The position numbers and the translations under genes are program-made. Under the pieces are notes generated by a model, which did no database searches, was not told the DNA's origin, and saw only the letters and a list, made by a program, of their open reading frames with translations. DNA of 64,000 bases from JAGRKR01 sp041397725 (GTDB taxonomy: Bacteria > Pseudomonadota > Alphaproteobacteria > Rhizobiales > Hyphomicrobiaceae), in the NCBI GenBank assembly GCA_041397725.1, contig JAWKVZ010000006.1, positions 186,001 through 250,000 of the forward strand, in the 5' to 3' direction. Within the stretch, counting starts at the first letter, position 1. Each line of letters begins with the position of its first letter. This document shows positions 53,105 to 60,142 of the stretch, piece after piece.

Positions 53105-53487
53105 GGGATCACCTTGAGCGAGACCGCCCGCCCTTCGCGCTCGAGCTCGGTGCGAATGACCGCCATCTTCGCCTCCACCTCGCCAATGGTGACGATCTCC
53201 TGCTCGATCAGCAGGTTGCGGATGGCGCGAATCCACTTTTCGTAATACGTGGTGCGGTCGTACTCCTGCTCGGAGTATTCCTCGATCGCGCGACGCAGGG
53301 CATCGATCTTGAAAGCGCCGCGCTTCGGACCCGTCAGCAGCATCAGCAGCGCATCGACACGCTTCTCGTGCAGCGACAGCTCGTGCTCGTCGCGATCGAT
53401 CGGACCGAAGTCGAGACCGCCGACATCATGCACGGCCCTGCCTTTGCCGTCGCGACGCAGCACATTCGCACGTTTCAACTCACCCAT
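53101..53487 (-). CDS. Nitrile hydratase-like beta subunit, N-terminal part (ScnA-like)
   Basis: A 128-residue protein matching the helical N-terminal part of nitrile hydratase beta: HDVGGLDFGPIDRDEHELSL, then ALLMLLTGPKRGAFKIDALR and YYEKWIRAIRNLLIEQEIVT. In ordinary two-subunit enzymes this is fused to the SH3-like part; here the two are separate genes with a four-base overlap, as in thiocyanate hydrolase (ScnA about 126 residues). The ATG at 53487 has GAGGGG upstream. The gene is 129 bases downstream of a MaoC-like gene. Confidence 0.88.
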   Translation of the reverse strand: MGELKRANVLRRDGKGRAVHDVGGLDFGPIDRDEHELSLHEKRVDALLMLLTGPKRGAFKIDALRRAIEEYSEQEYDRTTYYEKWIRAIRNLLIEQEIVTIGEVEAKMAVIRTELEREGRAVSLKVIP

Positions 53488-53616
53488 GTCTGCCCCTCGC
53501 TCTCGCTCAGGACGCACGTGAAGAGGCACGCACGCCGGGATCGCGACCATCTCAAAAGGACGCGAGCCTCGGCGTCAAGGGCACGAGACGTGAAATTTTT
53601 CGATCGCTGAGAGCGG

Positions 53617-54099
53617 TCAGCCCGCGCTTCGCATCTTGAGCATGCGCGTCGGCGTGTAGACGAGCACCGTCTCGCCACGCTGATTGACGACGCTGTTGCG
53701 CGTCGTGACGATGCCGCGGCCCGGCTTCGAGGTCGCGCGCGCGGCCGTCACCTCGACGACGACGTGGATGGTATCGCCGGAGATCACCGGACGCTCGACC
53801 TTGAGCTCCATGCCGAGGAAGGCGAGGCCGGTGTGCTGCATCGTCGCCTGCATCAGCAGGCCTTCGGCGAACGTGAAGACGAGCGCACCCGGCGCGAGCC
53901 GCCCCTTGATCAGCGACTCCTTCGCGAGATAGTCGAGATTGGTGAAGAGCACCTCGGTCATGCCGGTGACGCCGACGAAGGCCGTAATGTCCGAGTCCGT
54001 GACAGTGCGGCCGACTGTTCGGAATTTTCGGCCGACGGGACAATCCTCGTAAGCGAGGCCGAGGCCTACGATCTCCAGTCCATCATCTGATTTCGCCAC
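53617..54099 (-). CDS. MaoC-like hotdog protein with a degenerate active site
   Basis: A 160-residue hotdog-fold protein. The segment AYEDCPVGRKFRTVGRTVTD and the C-terminal GRGIVTTRNSVVNQRGETVL show the fold. The enoyl-hydratase active residues are not there: where active MaoC proteins have D-x-N-x-L-H this one has VTGMTEVLFTNLDYLAK, so Asp and His are lost. Hydration of a double bond is unlikely, and a thioesterase or structural role is possible. It starts at GTG 54099 with GGGAGG upstream, and lies just after the terminator of the flavoprotein gene; it could be read through into the nitrile-hydratase-like genes. Confidence 0.8.
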   Translation of the reverse strand: MAKSDDGLEIVGLGLAYEDCPVGRKFRTVGRTVTDSDITAFVGVTGMTEVLFTNLDYLAKESLIKGRLAPGALVFTFAEGLLMQATMQHTGLAFLGMELKVERPVISGDTIHVVVEVTAARATSKPGRGIVTTRNSVVNQRGETVLVYTPTRMLKMRSAG

Positions 54100-54156
54100 C
54101 GGTAGGTCCTCCCACTCGCAACGCAGCAGCCATCACGTGGCCGACGCACAAAATTC

Positions 54157-54201
54157 GCGCGCTTCCGATGATGGGCCGTGGCGCCAGCATCGGAAGCGCG
54201 C
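54157..54201 (-). terminator. Intrinsic terminator of the flavoprotein-dehydrogenase operon
   Basis: GCGCGCTTCCGAT at 54157-54169 pairs perfectly over 13 bases with ATCGGAAGCGCGC at 54189-54201, loop 19 bases. On the minus strand it follows the flavoprotein stop by eight bases, and the stem is followed by GAATTTTG, a short U-rich tail. This is the best terminator in the window. Confidence 0.75.
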
Positions 54202-54209
54202 ATCACACT

Positions 54210-55715
54210 CTAGGCGGCGGCCGGCGCGTTCAGGCCCCGCGCGTACTCGGCCGCATAGTCGCCAGCACGCTTGCCGAACACGGAGCCCGACATCAGGCCC
54301 GTGCCGCCCGGATAGTTCTCGTAGAACAGGCCGCCGACCAGCTCACCGGCGGCGAAGAGGCCGGGGATCGGCCGGTCGGCCAGATCCTGGACCATGTTGC
54401 GCTCGTCGATCTTGAGGCCACCGAAGGTGAAGGTGACGCCCGTCGTCGTCACGTAGGCGACGTACGGCGCCTTGTCGATCGGCAGCGCCCAGTTGCTCTT
54501 GGCCGGCGAGATGCCCTTGGTGCCGACGCCGTCGAGGATGGCCGGGTTGTAGTTGCCCGGCTGGCAGGCGGCGTTGTAGGCGTCGATCGTCTTGCGCAGC
54601 TTCGCCGGATCGATCTCCAGCCCTTCGGCGAGCTTCTCGATGGTATCGGCTTCGACCTTGGTCACCTGCTTGATGCGATACTCGTCGCGCAGGCGATGCA
54701 CGGTCTTCTGATCGAAGATCTGCACGGCGGTGCGGTAGGGCTGCGCCATGATGGCCTTGCCGAACTTCACGTAGGTGAGGTTGCGGTAGTCCTCGCCTTC
54801 GTCGACGAAGCGCTCACCCTCGAGGTTCACCATGATGCCGAGCGGGTAGGAGTGCTTCTGGAAGTTGTCGAGCACCCAACGGTCTCCGAACGGCGGCGCC
54901 GAGATGTCCCAGCCGACCGAGTGGCAGCCCGACCAGTTGCCGAACGGCACGGCGCCGGCCTCAAGCGCCATGCGGATGCCGTCACCGGTATTGTGGCGGG
55001 TACCACGGACCTTGGCGAGATCCCAGCCCTGGCCGAGATAGCGCACGCGCCATTCGGGGTTGGATTCGAAGCCACCGCAGGCCAGCACGACAGCCTTGCA
55101 GGCGATGTCCTTGTATCCGTCGGGGCCGCGCACCGTGATGCCGGAGATGCGATAATCGCGGCCCTGGATGAGCTTGTGGCCGCCCGTCTCGTAGCGCACC
55201 TCGATACCGAGATCGGCGCAGCGCTTCAGAAGGAACTCGACGAGACCGGCTCCGCCGCCGACGGCCTCGATATTCACGCCGCCGTAGAAGTGATGCTTGC
55301 CCTCGACCTCGTACGACTGGCGGCCGTACATCGGGATGAAGCGCACGCCGTTCTTGCGCATCCAGGCCATGGTATCGCGGGAGTTGTCGATGAGAATACC
55401 GGCAAGCGTCTCGTCGGACTGTCCGCGCGTCACCTTCATCAGGGTATCGTAGAAGACCTGACGGTCGTGGGGTGGCAGGATCATCTTCTTGGCCTCGTCG
55501 TTCGTCAGATCGACGAGGATGTCGTTGCGGACATCATCGAGCCCCGAATGCACGAAACGGAAGCCGCCGGCGGTGAAGTAGCTGTTGCCACCCTTCTCCT
55601 CGACCGACGCCTTTTCGAGAACGAGCACCTTGGCGCCGCTCTCGTGCGCGGAGATGGCGGCGCACAATGCGGCATTGCCGGCGCCGACCACGACGACGTC
55701 GAAACTTTCAGACAT
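54210..55715 (-). CDS. FAD-dependent tricarballylate dehydrogenase-like flavoprotein (TcuA-like)
   Basis: A 501-residue FAD enzyme of the succinate-dehydrogenase/fumarate-reductase flavoprotein family. The FAD loop is VVVVGAGNAALCAAISA, then GGNSYFTAGGFRFVHSG; the C-terminal FAD-binding part reads TGVTFTFGGLKIDERNMVQD and LFYENYPGGTGLMSGSVFGK. The closest named relative is TcuA, which oxidises tricarballylate to cis-aconitate, but related enzymes act on other carboxylates, steroids or CoA esters. No TcuB electron-transfer partner is adjacent. AAGGTGAG before ATG 55715 decides the start. A terminator follows at 54157. Confidence 0.88.
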   Translation of the reverse strand: MSESFDVVVVGAGNAALCAAISAHESGAKVLVLEKASVEEKGGNSYFTAGGFRFVHSGLDDVRNDILVDLTNDEAKKMILPPHDRQVFYDTLMKVTRGQSDETLAGILIDNSRDTMAWMRKNGVRFIPMYGRQSYEVEGKHHFYGGVNIEAVGGGAGLVEFLLKRCADLGIEVRYETGGHKLIQGRDYRISGITVRGPDGYKDIACKAVVLACGGFESNPEWRVRYLGQGWDLAKVRGTRHNTGDGIRMALEAGAVPFGNWSGCHSVGWDISAPPFGDRWVLDNFQKHSYPLGIMVNLEGERFVDEGEDYRNLTYVKFGKAIMAQPYRTAVQIFDQKTVHRLRDEYRIKQVTKVEADTIEKLAEGLEIDPAKLRKTIDAYNAACQPGNYNPAILDGVGTKGISPAKSNWALPIDKAPYVAYVTTTGVTFTFGGLKIDERNMVQDLADRPIPGLFAAGELVGGLFYENYPGGTGLMSGSVFGKRAGDYAAEYARGLNAPAAA

Positions 55716-55757
55716 TCTCTCACCTTTCTTCATGCACGGATCGCCGGCGGCCGATGC

Positions 55758-56477
55758 CTAGTCGGCCAGCTCGTCGACCCAGGTTACGAACTCGTCGAGC
55801 GCCATGCGCCCGGTCCGGAAGGTATTGACCTTCGCATTTGTGTCGGCGAAGCCGATGGCCATGCCGCAGACGACCATCTGCTCCTCGGGGATACGCAGCC
55901 GGCGATGCAGCACGGCGGAATAGTTCGCGAGCGCTGCCTGCGAGCAGGTCTCGAGCCCATGCTCTCGCGCTGCGATCATGATCGATTGCAGGAACATGCC
56001 GTAGTCGAGCCAGGAGCCGAGCTCCATGTCACGATCGATAGTGAAGATGAAGCAGGCCGGCGCCCCGAACATGGCGTAGTTCTGCGCGCGCTGCGCCTTC
56101 ATGCCGGCCTTGTCGTCGCGGGAGATGCCGAGCGTGGAGTAGAGTCCCCAGCCACAGGCGCGCCGCCGCTTCAGGTAGGGCTCGCGCCAGACCTTCGGAT
56201 AGTAGTCGTACTCACGCTTGCCTTCGCCCGTCTCGTGAAAGAGGGCGAGCAGCTCGTTGGAGAGCGCCGTCTTGACCTCGTCCATGAGCACCCAGACCTT
56301 CCAGGGCTGGATGTTGGAGCCGGATGGCGCATGGCCGGCCGTCAGCAGGATGCGCGCGATCGTCTCGCGTGGCACGGGCGTGGGCAGAAAGGCGCGGGCG
56401 CTCCAGCGTCCGGAAATGGCCTGTTCGACGGTCATGGGCCGGGCCGGCGGCGATCCGATCTCGCTGTCGCCTGCCAT
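55758..56477 (-). CDS. Nitroreductase-family FMN oxidoreductase
   Basis: A 239-residue flavoprotein. FMN-contacting parts are SGRWSARAFLPTPVPRETIA, PSGSNIQPWKVWVL, and the C-terminal VCGMAIGFADTNAKVNTFRT. The enzymes use NAD(P)H to reduce nitroarenes, quinones or flavins; BluB-like and enoate variants exist. The internal insert KREYDYYPKVWREPYLKRRR is common in alphaproteobacterial members. It is 38 bases after the MaoC hydratase and 42 before the flavoprotein, so part of one transcript with the CoA-ester enzymes. The ATG at 56477 has a GGAG site upstream. Confidence 0.92.
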   Translation of the reverse strand: MAGDSEIGSPPARPMTVEQAISGRWSARAFLPTPVPRETIARILLTAGHAPSGSNIQPWKVWVLMDEVKTALSNELLALFHETGEGKREYDYYPKVWREPYLKRRRACGWGLYSTLGISRDDKAGMKAQRAQNYAMFGAPACFIFTIDRDMELGSWLDYGMFLQSIMIAAREHGLETCSQAALANYSAVLHRRLRIPEEQMVVCGMAIGFADTNAKVNTFRTGRMALDEFVTWVDELAD

Positions 56478-56515
56478 GCTCGCTGTCTCCGTCCTTCCTG
56501 CGTGAGCCGCTTCGA

Positions 56516-57385
56516 TCAGGCCGCGACTTCGGCATCACCGAACGCGACGGTGATGTCATCGCGGCCCGGCACGCTGGCACGCCAGTTGAGCCGCGCACCA
56601 TCCTGCCAGATCTCCGTCTGGATCGACTCTCCGGGATAGACCGGCGAAACGAAGCGCGCCCTCAGGTTCTTGAGGCCATCCGGGCGGTAACCGCCGGCCA
56701 TGGCGAGAATGGCGTGACCGGCAACGGCGTATGTCGACAGCCCATGCAGGATGGGGCGCGCGAAACCGGCCTTGCGCGCCGTCTCCGGATCGGCGTGGAG
56801 CGGATTGCGGTCGCCGGCGAGGCGATAGATGAGGGCCTGCTGTGGCAAGGTCGGCAGCACGAGACGCTGGTCCGAAGGACGCTCGGGCAGTTTGGAGATG
56901 GCGGGATGCGTACGGCCGGCGCTGCCCGAGCCGCCATTGCCCCGCGCGAACGTGGTGTGCCTGATGGTGGCGATCGGCGCGTCGGTCGCACGATCGCGCA
57001 CGACACGCTCGGAATGGATGACGGCGCCCTTCGCCGGCCCTTTGTCGTCGACGCCGACGACCACGGTTTTGGCGTACACCGTGCCCGTCGTCGGCAAGGC
57101 CCGATGCAGCTCGATGGCCTGCTCGCCGTGCAGCACCTTGACCCAATCGACGCCCGTATCCGCCTCGCGCATCCAGAAGCCCGGATAGCCGAGCACGCAG
57201 GCCATCGTCGGGAAGGCCGCGAGGCCCTCGACATGTTCCTCGAAGACGAAACGGAGCTGGCGCTCGTCCATCGGATCGTAACCGAGCCCGATGCCGAGCG
57301 CATAGAGGATGCAGGCTTCCGGTGTCAGCTCGGTCACGGCCTCGGGGATGTCGTAGGCGAGGAGGTCTTCGGCTTTGAAGGGCAT
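56516..57385 (-). CDS. MaoC-type enoyl-CoA hydratase, double hotdog
   Basis: A 289-residue protein with two hotdog domains, like the hydratase-2 part of peroxisomal multifunctional enzyme. The active loop is AGDRNPLHADPETARKAGF, with Asp and His, and PILHGLSTYAVAGHAIL. The N-terminal domain is the substrate-gating hotdog (TPEACILYALGIGLGYDP). It hydrates 2-enoyl-CoA esters to (R)-3-hydroxyacyl-CoA; here it is next to a thiolase-like protein and an OB-fold partner. The ATG at 57385 matches the family N-terminus but has a poor ribosome site; a GTG at 57448 lies inside a hairpin and is unlikely. Confidence 0.9.
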   Translation of the reverse strand: MPFKAEDLLAYDIPEAVTELTPEACILYALGIGLGYDPMDERQLRFVFEEHVEGLAAFPTMACVLGYPGFWMREADTGVDWVKVLHGEQAIELHRALPTTGTVYAKTVVVGVDDKGPAKGAVIHSERVVRDRATDAPIATIRHTTFARGNGGSGSAGRTHPAISKLPERPSDQRLVLPTLPQQALIYRLAGDRNPLHADPETARKAGFARPILHGLSTYAVAGHAILAMAGGYRPDGLKNLRARFVSPVYPGESIQTEIWQDGARLNWRASVPGRDDITVAFGDAEVAA

Positions 57386-57428
57386 CGCGACACCGGCGGG
57401 CAAGGCATGAACGGTTGCATCAGGCGCC

Positions 57429-57455
57429 CCGGCCGGTGCGAACGACACCGGCCGG
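57429..57455 (-). terminator. Ten-base-pair hairpin between thiolase-like and MaoC genes
   Basis: CCGGCCGGTG at 57429-57438 pairs perfectly with CACCGGCCGG at 57446-57455, loop seven bases. It sits 18 bases after the thiolase-like stop, upstream of the MaoC ATG. No U-run follows, so it more likely tunes the MaoC message than ends it. Confidence 0.45.
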
Positions 57456-57473
57456 AGCTTCGTCTCAGAGGGG

Positions 57474-58631
57474 CTAGAGCGTGCTCTCCGACCCGAGAAG
57501 GACAGTCACCTGACTGGATAGCGTGCCGCCGTTGCCGTGCGCCAGTGCCACGTTGACGCCGGGCACCTGCCGCTCGCCACCCTCGCCGCGGATCTGCTCG
57601 GTCGCCTCGATCAGCGTGAAGATGCCGTACATGCCCGGATGCACGCAGGACAGGCCGCCGCCGTTCGTGTTGACCGGCGTCTTGCCGCCGGGACCGATGT
57701 TGCCATCAGCCACGAAGCGACCGCCTTCGCCCTTCGGGCAGAAGCCGAGATCCTCGAGAAAGAGGATCGTGTTGATGGTGAAGGCGTCGTAGAGCTCCAG
57801 CACGTCAACGTCGGAAGGCTTGAGCCCGGCCATCGCGAAGGCGCGCGGACCGGAATCCGAGGCCGACGTCACGGTGATGTCGCCGGACATGCCGGAGATG
57901 CCGCGATACCACTGGGCGGCTGCGCCGCCGAGGAAGTAGGCCGGCTTCTTCTTGAGGCTCTTGGCACGGTCGGCACGCACCATGACGACGGCACCGGCGC
58001 CGTCGGTCGCAAGGCAGCAATCGCGCACCGTCAGCGGGTCGACGATCATCCGCGACTTCAGTACGTCCTCGATCGTCAACGGATCGCGCATGAAGGCAAG
58101 CGGGTTCTTCTGGGCCCACTGCCGCGCTGCAACAGCGACGGCCGCCAGCTGCTCACGCGTGGTGCCGTACTGATGCATGTGGCGGGCGGCGGCCAGCGCG
58201 TAGGCCGTCACGGGCAGGCGCGGCTTGTAGGGCGCCTCCCACTGCGGCGGATCGGACTTCGAGACGAAGCCACCGGCGCCCGTCCTCTGGTTGGAGCCGT
58301 AGCAGATGAGCGCAACGTCACAGAGGCCGGTATGAAGCGCCGAGGCGGCCGAGATGGCGTGCACGAGGAACGAGGCGCCGCCGACATTAGGCCCATCCAC
58401 GTGCTTGGGACGGATGCCCAGGTAGTCCGTCACGGTCAGCGACGGCAGGAAGTTGTCCATGTTGACGGTCCACAGACCATCCACGTCGCCCAGTCCGAGC
58501 CCACAATCGCTGAGCGCCTTGTGGATGGATTCGCCCATCAGCTCGAGATGGCTGCGGCCCTTGGCCTCGCCGATGCCGGCGAGCCCGACGCCGACGATCG
58601 CCGTCGATCCGCGCAGGGGATGCTTGCTCAT
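57474..58631 (-). CDS. Thiolase-like protein lacking the nucleophilic Cys (SCP-x/Ltp2 group)
   Basis: A 385-residue thiolase-fold protein. The C-terminal His is present (GLSCVHPGMYGIFTLIEATE), but the place of the nucleophilic Cys reads PNVGGASFLVHAISAASA, with no Cys. This pattern is that of the SCP-x/Ltp-type thiolase-like proteins, some of which are retro-aldolases (Ltp2) acting with an OB-fold/DUF35 partner. The next gene upstream encodes such a partner. The product of the neighbouring MaoC hydratase, a beta-hydroxyacyl-CoA, would be the natural substrate. AAGGAGGAG lies before ATG 58631. The reaction is inferred and a Claisen-type thiolase cannot be excluded. Confidence 0.88.
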   Translation of the reverse strand: MSKHPLRGSTAIVGVGLAGIGEAKGRSHLELMGESIHKALSDCGLGLGDVDGLWTVNMDNFLPSLTVTDYLGIRPKHVDGPNVGGASFLVHAISAASALHTGLCDVALICYGSNQRTGAGGFVSKSDPPQWEAPYKPRLPVTAYALAAARHMHQYGTTREQLAAVAVAARQWAQKNPLAFMRDPLTIEDVLKSRMIVDPLTVRDCCLATDGAGAVVMVRADRAKSLKKKPAYFLGGAAAQWYRGISGMSGDITVTSASDSGPRAFAMAGLKPSDVDVLELYDAFTINTILFLEDLGFCPKGEGGRFVADGNIGPGGKTPVNTNGGGLSCVHPGMYGIFTLIEATEQIRGEGGERQVPGVNVALAHGNGGTLSSQVTVLLGSESTL

Positions 58632-58644
58632 ATCCGTCTCCTCC

Positions 58645-59034
58645 TTACGCGGCTTCGAAAAGGACGACTTTCTTGCCGTCGATCTCGCCGATCTTCGCCT
58701 TGACACGCTGGCCGATCTTGACCTTCGACGGCTCCATGCCGACGACGCGGCTCATCAGCCGCACGCCCTCGTCGAGGTCGACGAGCACGATGGAGAAGTC
58801 GCCGCCGGCCTCGGGCCGCTGACGCACGATGACCGCGGAGTAGACCGTGCCGTTGCCGGACGCCTTCTCCCAGGTGAAATCGTTGTCCAAGCTGCCCGGC
58901 GCCATCACGCGCGGCGGGAAGACGTACTTGCCCGTCGCCTTGCTGCGCTGGAGGCGGAACTCGCCCTTCTCGATGTAACTGTTGTAGGTGGCATCGGGCC
59001 CTGGACCGGCCCAGACCTGGCTATCGGCAGACAC
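58645..59034 (-). CDS. OB-fold (DUF35) partner of the thiolase-like protein, without zinc Cys
   Basis: A 129-residue protein. The C-terminal 80 residues form the OB fold (WEKASGNGTVYSAVIVRQRP, then VVGMEPSKVKIGQRVKAKIG). In most family members the N-terminal region is a zinc ribbon with two CxxC pairs; here it reads FRLQRSKATGKYVFPPRV, with no Cys, so zinc is not bound. These proteins assemble with thiolase-like enzymes or acyl-CoA ligases and help shape the active site. The GTG start at 59034 has GAGGGAGAAG upstream. It is the first gene of the minus operon, 13 bases before the thiolase-like gene. Confidence 0.88.
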   Translation of the reverse strand: MSADSQVWAGPGPDATYNSYIEKGEFRLQRSKATGKYVFPPRVMAPGSLDNDFTWEKASGNGTVYSAVIVRQRPEAGGDFSIVLVDLDEGVRLMSRVVGMEPSKVKIGQRVKAKIGEIDGKKVVLFEAA

Positions 59035-59357
59035 GCGCTTCTCCCTCGTTCGAGATCACCGTTGACTCGCTTGCGAAACCTCTCCGCTCGAGCCGAGCGC
59101 CGGCGCAAACAGCAGTCGCAGGGTGAGATGTCGACCTGAAGGAGCGTGCTACGCCGGACGGTCAAACTACACCAACTGGAGCACCGCGGCGCTGCATCGT
59201 CCGGCACGGCCAGAAGGCCGCTCGTCCGACGATATGCCGGCAGCCGAAGCTCGCGGATCGAGAGCGGCTATTGCCGAGCACCATGACACACCGTAATTTG
59301 ACGGTCAATCAATCGGAACAGTGTTCCGTTTTGCGGAACAACCAGGGAGGATGCCTC
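59035..59357. promoter_or_regulatory. Divergent control region of the two acyl-CoA operons
   Basis: These 323 bases hold the promoters of the minus operon (OB-fold onward) and the plus operon (enoyl-CoA hydratase onward). The only clear element is a pair of overlapping inverted repeats at 59314-59339, listed separately. I found no gene and no RNA fold. Confidence 0.45.
59314..59339. promoter_or_regulatory. Overlapping inverted repeats, probable operator
   Basis: CGGAACAGTGTTCCG (59314-59328) is a perfect 15-base palindrome with a three-base centre; GTTCCG-TTTTG-CGGAAC (59323-59339) is a second inverted repeat sharing its left arm. Three CGGAAC half-sites thus lie within 26 bases, 19 bases before the enoyl-CoA hydratase ATG. 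Such arrays are typical of dimeric repressors; IclR- and TetR-type proteins are candidates. Binding would block the plus operon directly and perhaps the minus operon. Confidence 0.65.
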
Positions 59358-60140
59358 ATGTCGGAGAGCCAGCCGGTCGTGCTCGTCGAGCACCCGGCCG
59401 AGGGTGTCGTGCTGCTCCGGATCAATCGTCCGGAAGCGCGCAACGCGCTCAATTTCGAGGTGCGCACCGCACTCGCCGAGGGCCTGGAGGCCGCGGCCGC
59501 CGATGCCGCGATCCGCGCCGCCGTCATCACTGGAAACGAGAAGGCCTTCGCCGCCGGCGCCGACATCCGCGAGATGCGCGACATGGGGCCCGTCGCGGCC
59601 ATGCAGAAGGGCACACACAAGCTCTGGGACCGCATCGCGGCCTTCCCCAAGCCGCTCATCGCCGCCGTCAACGGCTTCGCGCTCGGAGGAGGTTGCGAGC
59701 TGGCGCTGCATGCCGACATCATCATCGCCGGAGAAGGTGCGAAGCTCGGGCAGCCGGAAGTGAAGATCGGCATCATGCCCGGCGGCTCCGGCACGCAGCG
59801 CCTCTTCCGCGCCATCGGCAAGTACAAAGGCATGCTGATGGTGCTGACCGGCGAGTTGTTCAGCGCGCGCGAGTGCTGCGAGATGGGCCTGGTCAGCCGC
59901 GTCGTACCGGATGCCGAGGTCGTCCCGCATGCCATCCAGCTCGCGTCGAGCCTGGCCAGGCTGCCACCGATCGCTCTGGAGATGACCAAGGAGGCGGCGC
60001 TGCGAGGCCAGGATGCGGCTCTCGACACAGGCCTGAGCCTGGAGCGTAAGATGCTCTGGCTGCTTTTTGCCACCGAGGACAAGAAGGAAGGCATGACGGC
60101 CTTCCTCGAGAAACGCGCACCCGAGTTCAAGGGAAAGTGA
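59358..60140 (+). CDS. Enoyl-CoA hydratase/isomerase (crotonase family)
   Basis: A 260-residue crotonase. Signature parts are RPEARNALNFEVRTALAEGL, GNEKAFAAGADIREM (oxyanion hole), GGGCELALHADIIIAGEGAK and GQPEVKIGIMPGGSGTQRL with the catalytic Glu. The family hydrates trans-2-enoyl-CoA to (S)-3-hydroxyacyl-CoA, the second step of beta-oxidation; PaaF-like aromatic-ring products are possible. GGGAGG lies ten bases before ATG 59358. It is the first gene of the plus operon and is followed after two bases by the 3-hydroxyacyl-CoA dehydrogenase. Confidence 0.92.
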   Translation: MSESQPVVLVEHPAEGVVLLRINRPEARNALNFEVRTALAEGLEAAAADAAIRAAVITGNEKAFAAGADIREMRDMGPVAAMQKGTHKLWDRIAAFPKPLIAAVNGFALGGGCELALHADIIIAGEGAKLGQPEVKIGIMPGGSGTQRLFRAIGKYKGMLMVLTGELFSARECCEMGLVSRVVPDAEVVPHAIQLASSLARLPPIALEMTKEAALRGQDAALDTGLSLERKMLWLLFATEDKKEGMTAFLEKRAPEFKGK

Positions 60141-60142
60141 CC

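Noticed and set aside
54168..56639. An 823-codon frame on the plus strand
   Set aside because: Antisense to the flavoprotein and nitroreductase genes, which have full domain signatures.
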